The notes below the pieces were generated by a model. That model made no database searches and was not told where the DNA came from. It saw only the letters and a program-made list of their open reading frames with translations. A program made the translations under genes and the position numbers. A stretch of 64,000 nt of DNA from Bacillota bacterium (lineage in GTDB: Bacteria > Bacillota > Desulfotomaculia > Desulfotomaculales > Ammonificaceae), in NCBI GenBank assembly GCA_040755295.1, contig JBFMBK010000004.1, forward strand, positions 62,001-126,000, written 5' to 3'. Of the stretch, positions 25,697-33,486 are shown piece by piece. Position 1 is the stretch's first letter, and every line of letters begins with the position of its first letter.

Positions 25697-27832
25697 TTGA
25701 GGAAATTATATAAAGCTTCGCTATCAGTATTCTTACGCAGTAAAAATCTGAGCCTGCCGTATTTTGTTCTGCTGGCTTCAATCGTGGCATATTTTGGATT
25801 TTGCCTCATTAATTATTTACAGTATCGTGATATATTTTCCGTAGATATATTTTCCAATGCTACGCTTTGGGTGCGCCCCTGCATTTTTGTAATTGCCTTT
25901 TTCATTTATTGCGGCTACGAGCTTGCGGTCGGAATGTACGACAACAACATGGCGGAGTACCTTAAAACATACCAGCAGGGATTATTGAAGGCTTATGCGG
26001 CGATCATCTTGTGTTTATTAACTATCGTTGCGATACCTTCCATAATGTTTTTTTCCTTTATCCTATTCATGTATTATTATTTCGATGTTCAATATTATCT
26101 CCCTTTTTTGCTTCATTTGATGAAACTGTCCATACTGTATTTCGGATTATCATTCCTAATTGGTATCATGCTGGGAACAGCAATGGCCGCCAAACTGAAA
26201 ACCAAAAGGCTGGCGGTATATAGCCTTACGGTTATATTTATGTTGTTAAACACCACTTTCACCGATGTCCCTTTCAGAATGCCGTATTTGCTTTTCAACT
26301 CTTACCTGACCGAGAGAATGCTTTACTACTTCAAGCATTTTCTTACTGTCGTACCCCAGCAATTAGGGAGTCACTCTGCAATCTATCCTTTATACGGATT
26401 TCCGATGGAGCCGATCCGGTGGATTTTGGCCGGGTTTTGGGTTTTATTTCCCTTAACCCTGATTTTGACCGAATGTTTTAACCGGAAGACTAAAAAAGCA
26501 CTGATAGCCACCGGTTGCCTGATTGTGCTGCTGGGCGTCGGTTTGTTTTCCGTCAGGGGGTCGACCTTATTAATGGACATGCGAGTTGATTCTTTTGCCT
26601 TTGCCGATCCCATTTATTATATGGATAGACCGAGAGAAGATTACAGTAAATATGAAGCCGGATTCATGATTGAAGAGTATGAGATGGATTTGACGATTAG
26701 CAATGAACTGCACGCTGAAGTGGAAGTCACCATCGATGATCATGATTTGGATAGTTATGATTTCACCCTTTATCACGGGTACATCCTGACCAGCGTTCGC
26801 ACAGAAGACGGAGAGATACCTTTTACCCGCGAGGGCGATTACATCAGAGTTGGCAGATTAAACGGGGCGGACAGGCTCATCTTTAAGTATTACGGTAAAT
26901 CGCCGAAATATTATGCCAACCGGCAAGCGATAGCCTTACCCGGGTATTTTGCCTATTACCCTAAAGCCGGCAGACTAAAGATATGGGATCAAGATCGGTA
27001 CGGCTATGTGATTAACACCTCGCCGAATGAAAGCAAATATTCGGTGAATGTCCGGTCCAATTTAAAGGTATTCTGCAATCTTCCCGGCAGTAATAATTCT
27101 TTCCGTGGCAAGTCGAACGGGGTGTCGCTGTTTGCCGGTATGTATGATGAGGTTGCTGAAAATATATATGCAGAGCCGATGCGCAGGAACTTGCCGAAAA
27201 GAGAATATATTCGTGAAGCGGAGGAGATCTTAACAGACTTATTCAGTCGATTGGAGCGAAAGAAACCGGTCGTCCTTACAGACAAGCAATTCTTTCAAGT
27301 ACCCGGAAGTTTTGCGCTTAACTCTAACACTGAAGATGTTGTAGTCATGAGCGACCACATTACGGCTACTTGTTGCAACAATGGGCCGCAATTAGCCGAG
27401 ATTACCATGAGATCGATCCTTAAACCCAAATCAGTTCATTGTCTTAGTTTTATGACTGACTATGTAAAATATCTTTTTAGCAGACAAGATGAGACCGAAC
27501 CGCTGTTTCAAAGCGCAGTCGACCTTAATCTCCTGCTGAAAGAGATAGACGAATTACGATTTCTTGCCGAAAAGTATTCAGATATGAATCGAGAGAAATA
27601 TCTGAATATGAATGCGCAGGAAAGAAAAGCACTTTATACTCATGAAAGACGAAAGTCTGACTTGGACACCATTGTCAATGAAAAGGCGGCAAAATATCTG
27701 TTCTATGAATCACCCCGCAAAGAAGAAAACTTGCGCATCTTCTTCGATTATTTTACTTCGGAAAGCCAGGGAGACTACTTGGAATTGGTGGAAAATATTA
27801 TACGGGAGGAACTGGAAGATGATCGCGGTTAA
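25697..27832 (+). CDS. ABC-2 type permease with degenerate M1-aminopeptidase-like ectodomain
   Basis: 711 residues. The N-terminal part (1-280) has about seven hydrophobic helices, arranged like an ABC-2 permease. The C-terminal 430 residues are extracytoplasmic: first a beta domain (DLTISNELHAEVEVTIDD, then ILTSVRTEDGEIPFTREGDYIRV) that resembles the N-terminal domain of M1 aminopeptidases, then a helical part. The zinc motif HEXXH is not present, so if it is an M1 relative it is inactive. TTG start with AAGGGGGA upstream. It overlaps the ATPase gene by 14 nt. The region is AT-richer than the surroundings, consistent with transfer. M1 relationship is a tentative reading. Confidence 0.6.
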   Translation: MRKLYKASLSVFLRSKNLSLPYFVLLASIVAYFGFCLINYLQYRDIFSVDIFSNATLWVRPCIFVIAFFIYCGYELAVGMYDNNMAEYLKTYQQGLLKAYAAIILCLLTIVAIPSIMFFSFILFMYYYFDVQYYLPFLLHLMKLSILYFGLSFLIGIMLGTAMAAKLKTKRLAVYSLTVIFMLLNTTFTDVPFRMPYLLFNSYLTERMLYYFKHFLTVVPQQLGSHSAIYPLYGFPMEPIRWILAGFWVLFPLTLILTECFNRKTKKALIATGCLIVLLGVGLFSVRGSTLLMDMRVDSFAFADPIYYMDRPREDYSKYEAGFMIEEYEMDLTISNELHAEVEVTIDDHDLDSYDFTLYHGYILTSVRTEDGEIPFTREGDYIRVGRLNGADRLIFKYYGKSPKYYANRQAIALPGYFAYYPKAGRLKIWDQDRYGYVINTSPNESKYSVNVRSNLKVFCNLPGSNNSFRGKSNGVSLFAGMYDEVAENIYAEPMRRNLPKREYIREAEEILTDLFSRLERKKPVVLTDKQFFQVPGSFALNSNTEDVVVMSDHITATCCNNGPQLAEITMRSILKPKSVHCLSFMTDYVKYLFSRQDETEPLFQSAVDLNLLLKEIDELRFLAEKYSDMNREKYLNMNAQERKALYTHERRKSDLDTIVNEKAAKYLFYESPRKEENLRIFFDYFTSESQGDYLELVENIIREELEDDRG

Positions 27833-28667
27833 AGATCTGAGCAAGAGCTTTAGAAGAAAAGAGGCGCTTCATTCCGTAAACCTGCGCTTAGACGCCAAGG
27901 TTTACGGGTTATTAGGCGCCAACGGCGCCGGCAAAACCACGCTTATACGCTGCATGGCGGGGCTATATGAACCCCAGCAAGGTGAGATATTCTATAACGA
28001 TGAGCCAATACATAAATCCAAAAGTTTTCATCAAGACCTGGGTTACCTGCCACAAGCCTTTGGCATGTTCCAGGAGCTCACTTTATATGAAATGATGGAC
28101 TACATCTGTTCTCTAAAGGGCATAGCAAAAAGCAAATGCGCCAATGAGATAACAAAGGCGCTTACGTTTGTTAATATAGAAGATAAGGCCAAGGACAGGA
28201 TCAAAACATTGTCGGGAGGTATGGTAAGAAGGGCCGGAATCGCCCAAGCGATCTTGGGGGACCCTAAGGTAATGCTATTGGATGAGCCGACAGCAGGGCT
28301 TGATCCCAGCGAGCGAGTCAGGTTCAAAAACACCGTGGGTGAGCTTAAGAAAGACAGAATGATCCTTATTTCCACGCACATTGTGGAGGATGTGGATGCC
28401 TGTTGCAATAGTGTTATCGTTATTAACGAGGGCAGTGTTTTGTTTAACGGATCTTGTGAAGAATTAAGAAATGTTGCGATAAACAAAGTATATCAAATCA
28501 ATGAAGCTGATTCTGATAGCATTGTCGGCGAAAAATTTACACTTAAGATCAGCGAGATAGAGGGCAAGATTTATCACCGGATACTGGTAAAGGAGAACCA
28601 GGATTATCAAAGCGAAAAGCCCAGCCTCGAGGATGGATACATGTGTCTGGTAAAGGGGTTGGCATAA
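27819..28667 (+). CDS. ABC transporter ATP-binding protein
   Basis: The motor subunit of the exporter. Walker A LLGANGAGKTTLIRC, signature LSGGMVRRAGIAQAI, Walker B KVMLLDEPTAGLDPSE and the switch histidine in LISTHIVEDV are all intact. The frame extends upstream, but the ATG at 27819 (MIAVKDLSKSF), preceded by GGGAGGA and overlapping the permease stop, is the natural start. The C-terminal 70 residues beyond the nucleotide domain are of the type seen in drug/peptide ABC-2 exporters. It overlaps the next gene by 1 nt (TAATG). Confidence 0.92.
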   Translation: MIAVKDLSKSFRRKEALHSVNLRLDAKVYGLLGANGAGKTTLIRCMAGLYEPQQGEIFYNDEPIHKSKSFHQDLGYLPQAFGMFQELTLYEMMDYICSLKGIAKSKCANEITKALTFVNIEDKAKDRIKTLSGGMVRRAGIAQAILGDPKVMLLDEPTAGLDPSERVRFKNTVGELKKDRMILISTHIVEDVDACCNSVIVINEGSVLFNGSCEELRNVAINKVYQINEADSDSIVGEKFTLKISEIEGKIYHRILVKENQDYQSEKPSLEDGYMCLVKGLA

Positions 28668-29305
28668 TGCGCAGGTTGTATCTTGAACTTAAGAATCAGC
28701 GGTTGTACTTTTTTGTGCCGCCCGTTATTCTTTTTATATTGGTTCCTCTTACAGTTCTTGCTACCATAAAAGCTGGAGGCGGCGGAGGCGGTAGCAATTT
28801 CCCGGAATGCGCTACAATATCTCAATTGTTTATCCCCGGTTTTGCCGCCTGGTGGCCGCTGTTTATTTTAAAGGAGTACCTTAATTCACCCGGAAAGGAA
28901 TTACTTTTTGTCTATAAATTCGGCAGAGATAGCCTTTTTTTAAAGATGATTATCTTATGGGTATTTTTTGTCCTGCATGTAACGATTGTGTTTATTTATT
29001 TTACTTCTTTATTTGATTTTGTTTGGTTTTTGTTTATTGCTATAATAATTCAAAGCATGTTTATGATTGCCTTAGGATATTTCCTTTCTTTATTATTTCA
29101 AAATACCTTTATCCCTCTGATAATAAATTTTGCCTACAGTTCGATTTTTATGTTGGTCTTATTTTATTCTCCGCTAAGCATTTTTGAAATTGGCTCCTTT
29201 AATAATGCTGGCAGCTTAAGTAAATCTATAGTTGTAGCTATTATCTCGTTTATTCTTTTTTATGGTGGCTATCAAATTGAAAAACGCTTGTACAAAGATG
29301 GATAG
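28667..29305 (+). CDS. ABC-2-like membrane protein of the same exporter
   Basis: 212 residues, about six hydrophobic helices and a short glycine run (AGGGGGGSN) after the first. Probably the second membrane subunit of the exporter. Start ATG overlapping the ATPase stop. The first helix begins after a cytoplasmic RRLYLELKNQRLY. No family motif; assigned by context and topology. Confidence 0.65.
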   Translation: MRRLYLELKNQRLYFFVPPVILFILVPLTVLATIKAGGGGGGSNFPECATISQLFIPGFAAWWPLFILKEYLNSPGKELLFVYKFGRDSLFLKMIILWVFFVLHVTIVFIYFTSLFDFVWFLFIAIIIQSMFMIALGYFLSLLFQNTFIPLIINFAYSSIFMLVLFYSPLSIFEIGSFNNAGSLSKSIVVAIISFILFYGGYQIEKRLYKDG

Positions 29306-29507
29306 GAATTTGCTTTTGGCGGAGAGAGCATAACAAGAGCCACAGAAGGAGAGTTTTTCCCAGTTAATAATACGTTTGACAATACAAAAGTGATCCACTT
29401 GCTAAAATTGAATGTGATCCACCTGTGCTAAAGAATAGGTAATCTACTTCCCCCAACTGTCTCCAGTTTTTTAAACTCTCTTCTCTTGATTTCCCGCGTG
29501 CGGAACA

Positions 29508-29542
29508 AGTACCTTGCAATGCAAGGTACTACATGTTATAAT
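29508..29542 (+). promoter_or_regulatory. PadR operator overlapping the promoter of the padR-like gene
   Basis: AGTACCTTGCA-A-TGCAAGGTACT (29508-29530) is a perfect palindrome with 11-bp arms. The -35 box TTGCAA (29514-29519) lies inside it and the -10 box TATAAT (29537-29542) follows at a 17-bp spacer. The arrangement predicts repression by the regulator encoded just downstream. The stretch 29306-29507 shows nothing else. Confidence 0.8.
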
Positions 29543-29578
29543 ATAACCCGTAAATCTAAAATGAAAAGTGGGAGGATT

Positions 29579-29914
29579 TTGAATAAGGAGCTTCTTAAGG
29601 GCTATACAGACATTTTGTTGCTTTCGCTGCTCAAGGACGAAGCCAAATATGGCTACCAGATCGCCAAGGAAATCCGGGACAGGACGGGTAACCTCTTCGA
29701 GTTGAAGGAAGGGACCTTATACCCGGCATTACAACGGTTGGAGCGTAATGGATATGTCGACACTACCTGGGGAGAGACCTCGGAAGGCGGCCGACGTAAA
29801 TATTATCGGCTTACAGAAGCGGGGAGGAAACACCTGGTAGGGTGTAGGCGAGAATGGCAGTGTTTGAGGCAAGTTATTGATATGTTTATCGGAGGTGGGT
29901 TATGCAACGAATAG
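29579..29914 (+). CDS. PadR family transcriptional repressor
   Basis: A winged-helix regulator of 111 residues: LKGYTDILLLSLLKDEAKYGYQIAKEI at the N-terminus and LKEGTLYPALQRLERNGYV, the hallmark of PadR recognition helices and wing, then a short C-terminal dimerisation helix. The TTG at 29579 has GGGAGG 5 nt upstream; an ATG at 29561 is the alternative. It overlaps the next gene (29902) by 13 nt. Autoregulation through the palindrome at 29508-29530 is predicted. Confidence 0.9.
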   Translation: MNKELLKGYTDILLLSLLKDEAKYGYQIAKEIRDRTGNLFELKEGTLYPALQRLERNGYVDTTWGETSEGGRRKYYRLTEAGRKHLVGCRREWQCLRQVIDMFIGGGLCNE

Positions 29915-30564
29915 AAGAGTATTTGGCACAGTTGGTGGGTCAGTGCCCTGTCAGTCACAGTAAACGGAATAAGATAAAAACAGAGTTTAAGGACCATTTG
30001 CTGTCTTTGGTAGCAGAGTTTAAGAGAAAAGGTGAAAATGAGGATGACAGTATTAACATGGCCATAAAGGTCTTTGGTAATCAGAATATTGCCGTTGATG
30101 TAAAAAAAATGTTTCCGTGGTATGTTTGTACCTGGGCCAAGGTTTTAATAGGTCTGTTTCTCTGTGGGGCGGCTTTTGTCTTCTTGGCCTGGGTTATAAC
30201 GGCTGGCGTCGACCCTTGGGATTTTCAAGAGATAGTGTTGAGTTCTGAATTGGGGATGGTGGCCATTGGGGCTTTTTATATGGCCCTACGGGCTGATGAC
30301 CGTAAGGAATTGCGAACCATGGTGAAATGGTTGCCCGTGTTAACCCTGACGTTGGAAAGGGTCTTTGTGGTTGGTATTCCTGCTGTGGTGGCGCATTATG
30401 TTGGCGGGGAACCATGGAAGAATATTTTTCACCCCGAGGTGATTGAATTTCTGCGGGTTTATTTGCCGATGCTTATAGTAAGTATTCCATTAATGGGTGG
30501 TTTGGCCTGGATACCTGTGGCGAAGGGTTGGATATCCGACGAACCCAAAGAAAAAATTGCTTAG
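29902..30564 (+). CDS. membrane protein with N-terminal HAAS-type domain, partner of PadR
   Basis: 220 residues. The first 75 residues (RIEEYLAQLVGQCPVSHSKRNKIKTEFKDHLLSL ... DDSINMAIKVFGNQNIAVDVKK) look like the HAAS/permease-prefix domain commonly encoded with PadR regulators; the rest has four hydrophobic helices. In such pairs the membrane protein is thought to sense or act on envelope stress. Overlaps padR-like gene by 13 nt. Confidence 0.7.
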   Translation: MQRIEEYLAQLVGQCPVSHSKRNKIKTEFKDHLLSLVAEFKRKGENEDDSINMAIKVFGNQNIAVDVKKMFPWYVCTWAKVLIGLFLCGAAFVFLAWVITAGVDPWDFQEIVLSSELGMVAIGAFYMALRADDRKELRTMVKWLPVLTLTLERVFVVGIPAVVAHYVGGEPWKNIFHPEVIEFLRVYLPMLIVSIPLMGGLAWIPVAKGWISDEPKEKIA

Positions 30565-30577
30565 AAGGGGGCTTTGC

Positions 30578-30730
30578 CGTGAAGCGGCGGTATTCAATCC
30601 CTTTCAATTGGCCCAGCCTGCGTCGGGGATGGACCCCTTGCTCGTATCTGTTGTCTTGTTTATCGCCGCTGTTTTTCTCCTCTCCTGCGGACAAATGCTC
30701 TTCACCCGTCGGGCGTACCTGTTGAAGTAG
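30578..30730 (+). pseudogene. possible small membrane protein broken by a frameshift
   Basis: A GTG frame behind AAGGGGG encodes MKRRYSIPFNWPSLRRGWTP and then turns into low-quality sequence, while the neighbouring frame from the same point continues as LLVSVVLFIAAVFLLSCGQM, a good transmembrane helix, and ends with FTRRAYLLK. A single base change at about 30637 would join them. Tentative. The rest of the gap to 30854 shows nothing. Confidence 0.3.
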
Positions 30731-30854
30731 GATGCGGGCGCGGCGCCGGCAAATGTAGCTAAAGGTTGGTGGGGAAAATGGTTCTTTCTGATTTGCTAAG
30801 TACCATTATTACCTTGGTGGTAATGGAGCAGCGACTATCTACATTAAGTACTGC

Positions 30855-31775
30855 CTAATACGGTTGCACGACAATCCCCATGACCGCTCCAGAAAAAATG
30901 GGGTCGTCTTCAAGACCGAGCAGGACTTCCGGTTTACCTTCGACGACTACTCCGTAATAAAGGACGCCGTTCTTCTCGAGGTAACCGGCGGTGCGTGCCA
31001 GTAGCTTTGAGGAATAACTGGGCAGTTGACTCAAAGCCTTTATTTGTTTAAGAAAGTCGGCTTCTGTTATTTTGGGTTCACCTTCCTGGAAGCCCCCCAG
31101 GGGAATACCGACTAACCGCCGGCCCAGATAAGGTTTGTTTCTGATTTCCTTATCGCTGTATGCCGATATGGCGCCCCACAACGGCTTTACACCATTAGGA
31201 AGCACCTTCTCCATTTCCTCTTTTGTGAGTAAGCGCTTAAATGAAAGGGCCATTTCCACCGTGGCATCCTTGGGTACGCATTTTAACAGGCCAAAGTCCC
31301 GCTGCACCCTTTCGCCGGGCGCTGCCGGGTGAAAGAATTTTAAAACCGGGACCATACTGGGCACTAGGTATTCCCTTCCGTCTTTGGCTTTAAAAATCGG
31401 GGTTGAAGGCCATAGAAATTGTTCCCCGCCCCACACTTGAAAATCAACCGTCACCGTACCCGCGGGCACCGGCCTGGCACCTACTATGCGGATAAAATGA
31501 TACTGTTTGTGTTGCCCGAACCAGGTATTTTTGTAGCTGATTCCGCTCAGCAGAATGGTATTGGGTTCGCTGAGCCTTATAAGCCCGCTATAATATGTGG
31601 AAATCCGGTCATGCTGGCGATTAAGAAGGTAGATGCTTACAACATTCACCGAAATAAAACTTACCGCAAATACCGCCAAAGATAAGAGCACTATACGAAA
31701 GGTACTCCGCCGGCGTACGCGCTGCAAAAAACGCTTTTCGTCAAGGTTATTTTGACCGGGTGTCAGCCCTTCCAT
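30855..31775 (-). CDS. anti-sigma factor of the sigma-regulator N/C type
   Basis: 306 residues: a short cytoplasmic part (1-25, with DEKRFLQRVRRRSTFR), one transmembrane helix (28-50, IVLLSLAVFAVSFISVNVVSIYLL) and a large outside domain. The pattern matches the Firmicute sigma factor regulators with N- and C-terminal domains that are encoded after ECF factors. Its start overlaps the 3' end of the sigma factor gene by 29 nt. If the sigma factor is inactive, this gene may be a remnant of the unit. Confidence 0.68.
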   Translation of the reverse strand: MEGLTPGQNNLDEKRFLQRVRRRSTFRIVLLSLAVFAVSFISVNVVSIYLLNRQHDRISTYYSGLIRLSEPNTILLSGISYKNTWFGQHKQYHFIRIVGARPVPAGTVTVDFQVWGGEQFLWPSTPIFKAKDGREYLVPSMVPVLKFFHPAAPGERVQRDFGLLKCVPKDATVEMALSFKRLLTKEEMEKVLPNGVKPLWGAISAYSDKEIRNKPYLGRRLVGIPLGGFQEGEPKITEADFLKQIKALSQLPSYSSKLLARTAGYLEKNGVLYYGVVVEGKPEVLLGLEDDPIFSGAVMGIVVQPY

Positions 31776-32316
31776 TGTCTGAATCCTCCTTTATAGCCTG
31801 GTATTCTTTTTTAAACTTCTGCCTGGCCCGGTACAGGCATGTCTTTACAGTTTCTGGTTTTACGTTAAGACATTTGGCGATCTTCTTGTATGAGAAGTCC
31901 AAATGGTACTTCATAATCAATAAATTACGTTCATGAAAGCTTAAACAACGCATGGCGGCAAGAATCAGTTCCTTATTTTCCTTTGTAAACAGGGCCTCAT
32001 CCGGGCCCTCCGCTTCATCCGGAAGTTCTTCAAGAAAGTCAACTAAAACGTCTTTCCTTTTATTCCGTCGCAGCCAATCCACATATTTGTGGCGGGCTAC
32101 GGTGAAGAGCCAGGCTTTCAATTTTCCTTGCGGGACACCGTCTAAATGAATATAAGCCGCCACAAGAGTTTCCTGGGCAAGGTCTTCTGCTTCCTCACAT
32201 GTCAGTCCCAGATTAGATAAATAGCTATACACTAAACGGTACAGTTTTTACCACAATAAGGCTTACCCCTTAAGCTTATTAATGGGCAGATAATCGTCTA
32301 AAGCCCTGGCGATCAT
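31747..32316 (-). pseudogene. ECF sigma factor gene with two in-frame TAA codons near its 5' end
   Basis: The intact part (31747-32232) encodes ECF region 2 (LTCEEAEDLAQETLVAAYIHLDG, KLKAWLFTVARHKYVDWLRRNK) and region 4 (FSYKKIAKCLNVKPETVKTCLYRARQKF). Its first codons follow directly on LYRL, which belongs to the first helix of region 2. Reading the same frame further up gives DFMIARALDDYL starting from an ATG at 32316, as expected for an ECF N-terminus, but with TAA at codons 18 (32263-32265) and 23 (32248-32250). No ribosome binding site precedes the GTG at 32232. Either the gene has decayed or it is expressed in a shortened form. Confidence 0.55.
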
Positions 32317-32600
32317 GAAATCTTCCAGGAATGACGCCGGGCAGATCATTAGGATTGTAATTCACCATCCCGTATATTTTACTCTCATAAGATAAAACGC
32401 CAAAAGGGCAAAAAGGTATACGCGGTTTCATGAAATCGGTTTGTCGCTTAGCATAACTAAATGCTTCAATTTGTGGTATTATGTGTTTCACAGGTTGATT
32501 TTGGGCTAATTTTGGGCTATAAGTATTCTGAACTCCGCTGAAGTCCTGCGGCATCATTAATTTACCATAAGGAGGTTGACGTAATCCCCACCGTTTCTTA
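32317..32600. other. gap without a recognised gene
   Basis: It separates the divergent sigma factor and lipoprotein genes. There is an AT-rich stretch with repeated TTTTGGGCTAA (32500-32520) and a good ribosome binding site AAGGAGG at 32569 that is 25 nt from the nearest usable start of the following gene. Confidence 0.4.
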
Positions 32601-33032
32601 TTGGTGATAGGGCTTCTGGCAGCCTGGCTGGTGTTGCTGATTGCCTGCTGCCGGACGGAGAGGAGTAAACCGCTTGAACCGGTGGCTCCCAATCCCTCAG
32701 TAGTTGAACCGTTTGATTGGGAAAAAGAAGCCGAACGGGTGATTACAGCTTACGTGCAGACCCTCACAGAAGGAGATACCGTTGCCCTTGGAAACTACGT
32801 CTGGCGCTACGCTGCTGAAAGCACGTTGGAACCCCCACCCCTTACCGTGAAGAAAGCGCAGGTTGCAGAAGTCGAAGCGCAGGGCGGTTTCGGATCCGGG
32901 CTCACAATGGTGGTCTTTCAGGCAAAGTTAACGGAAACCGGCGCAACACCTGAAGAAAGGCGCGGCGAGGAAACCGTCTTTTTCGTACTGGCCAGGGACC
33001 GGAAGACAAAACCTTTAAAGTGGCCGGAGTAA
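32601..33032 (+). CDS. lipoprotein with NTF2-like domain, probably frameshifted (first half)
   Basis: Starts at a TTG with a short hydrophobic segment ending LLIACC, a lipobox-like site that lspA could cleave, then an NTF2-like helical start (EKEAERVITAYVQTLTEGDTVALGNYVW) and a strand region ending ETVFFVLARDRKTKPLKWPE. In the neighbouring frame the same DNA reads EDKTFKVAGVSKNLV, which is a far more natural continuation (strand ending in FKVAGV), so a one-base frameshift near 33000 is likely and the next entry is the second half of the same protein. Function unknown. Confidence 0.5.
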   Translation: MVIGLLAAWLVLLIACCRTERSKPLEPVAPNPSVVEPFDWEKEAERVITAYVQTLTEGDTVALGNYVWRYAAESTLEPPPLTVKKAQVAEVEAQGGFGSGLTMVVFQAKLTETGATPEERRGEETVFFVLARDRKTKPLKWPE

Positions 33033-33442
33033 GCAAGAACCTCGTAAATCCCTTTGGAAACAAAGGGAAAGCCGTTGGAAAAGCACAATGTGAAGATGCT
33101 AAAAAGGTGGTACGCCGGTATTTTGAGGCCCTCGGGCGGCGGGATTTCGCTGCAGCCACCAGGTGGGTCCATCCCCTCTGGAATGATGGAAGCGCATCTC
33201 CGGATAGGGCCATCCGCAAGCTGCGGCTCCTTTCTATCGAAGGACCTGTTGTCCAACAAGCCGGCCAGGTACCCCTGCTCGAGTATGCCGTCACCGCTAA
33301 CGCCCGTTATCCTTCCGGACTCCTTACCGGCCAACCGCATCCCCGCTCGAGCGGCCGAAACGTATACTTTGTCATCCTGGCGCCAGTAAACCCCTTGGCG
33401 CCTACCGAATGGCGGATCACTTCGATTGGCACGGGGCCGTAG
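33020..33442 (+). CDS. second half of the NTF2-like lipoprotein
   Basis: Overlaps the previous frame by 13 nt and has no ribosome binding site of its own. It begins VAGVSKNLVNP and holds another NTF2-like domain (CEDAKKVVRRYFEALGRRDFAAATRWVHPLW ... YFVILAPVNPLAPTEWRITSI). If joined, the protein has two tandem NTF2-like domains of about 130 residues each. A translated fusion by programmed frameshift is less likely than mutation or sequence error. Confidence 0.45.
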   Translation: MAGVSKNLVNPFGNKGKAVGKAQCEDAKKVVRRYFEALGRRDFAAATRWVHPLWNDGSASPDRAIRKLRLLSIEGPVVQQAGQVPLLEYAVTANARYPSGLLTGQPHPRSSGRNVYFVILAPVNPLAPTEWRITSIGTGP

Positions 33443-33486
33443 TTATTGATGCTTGTCAGAAATCCAGTTGAACCGAGGAAGCCGGT

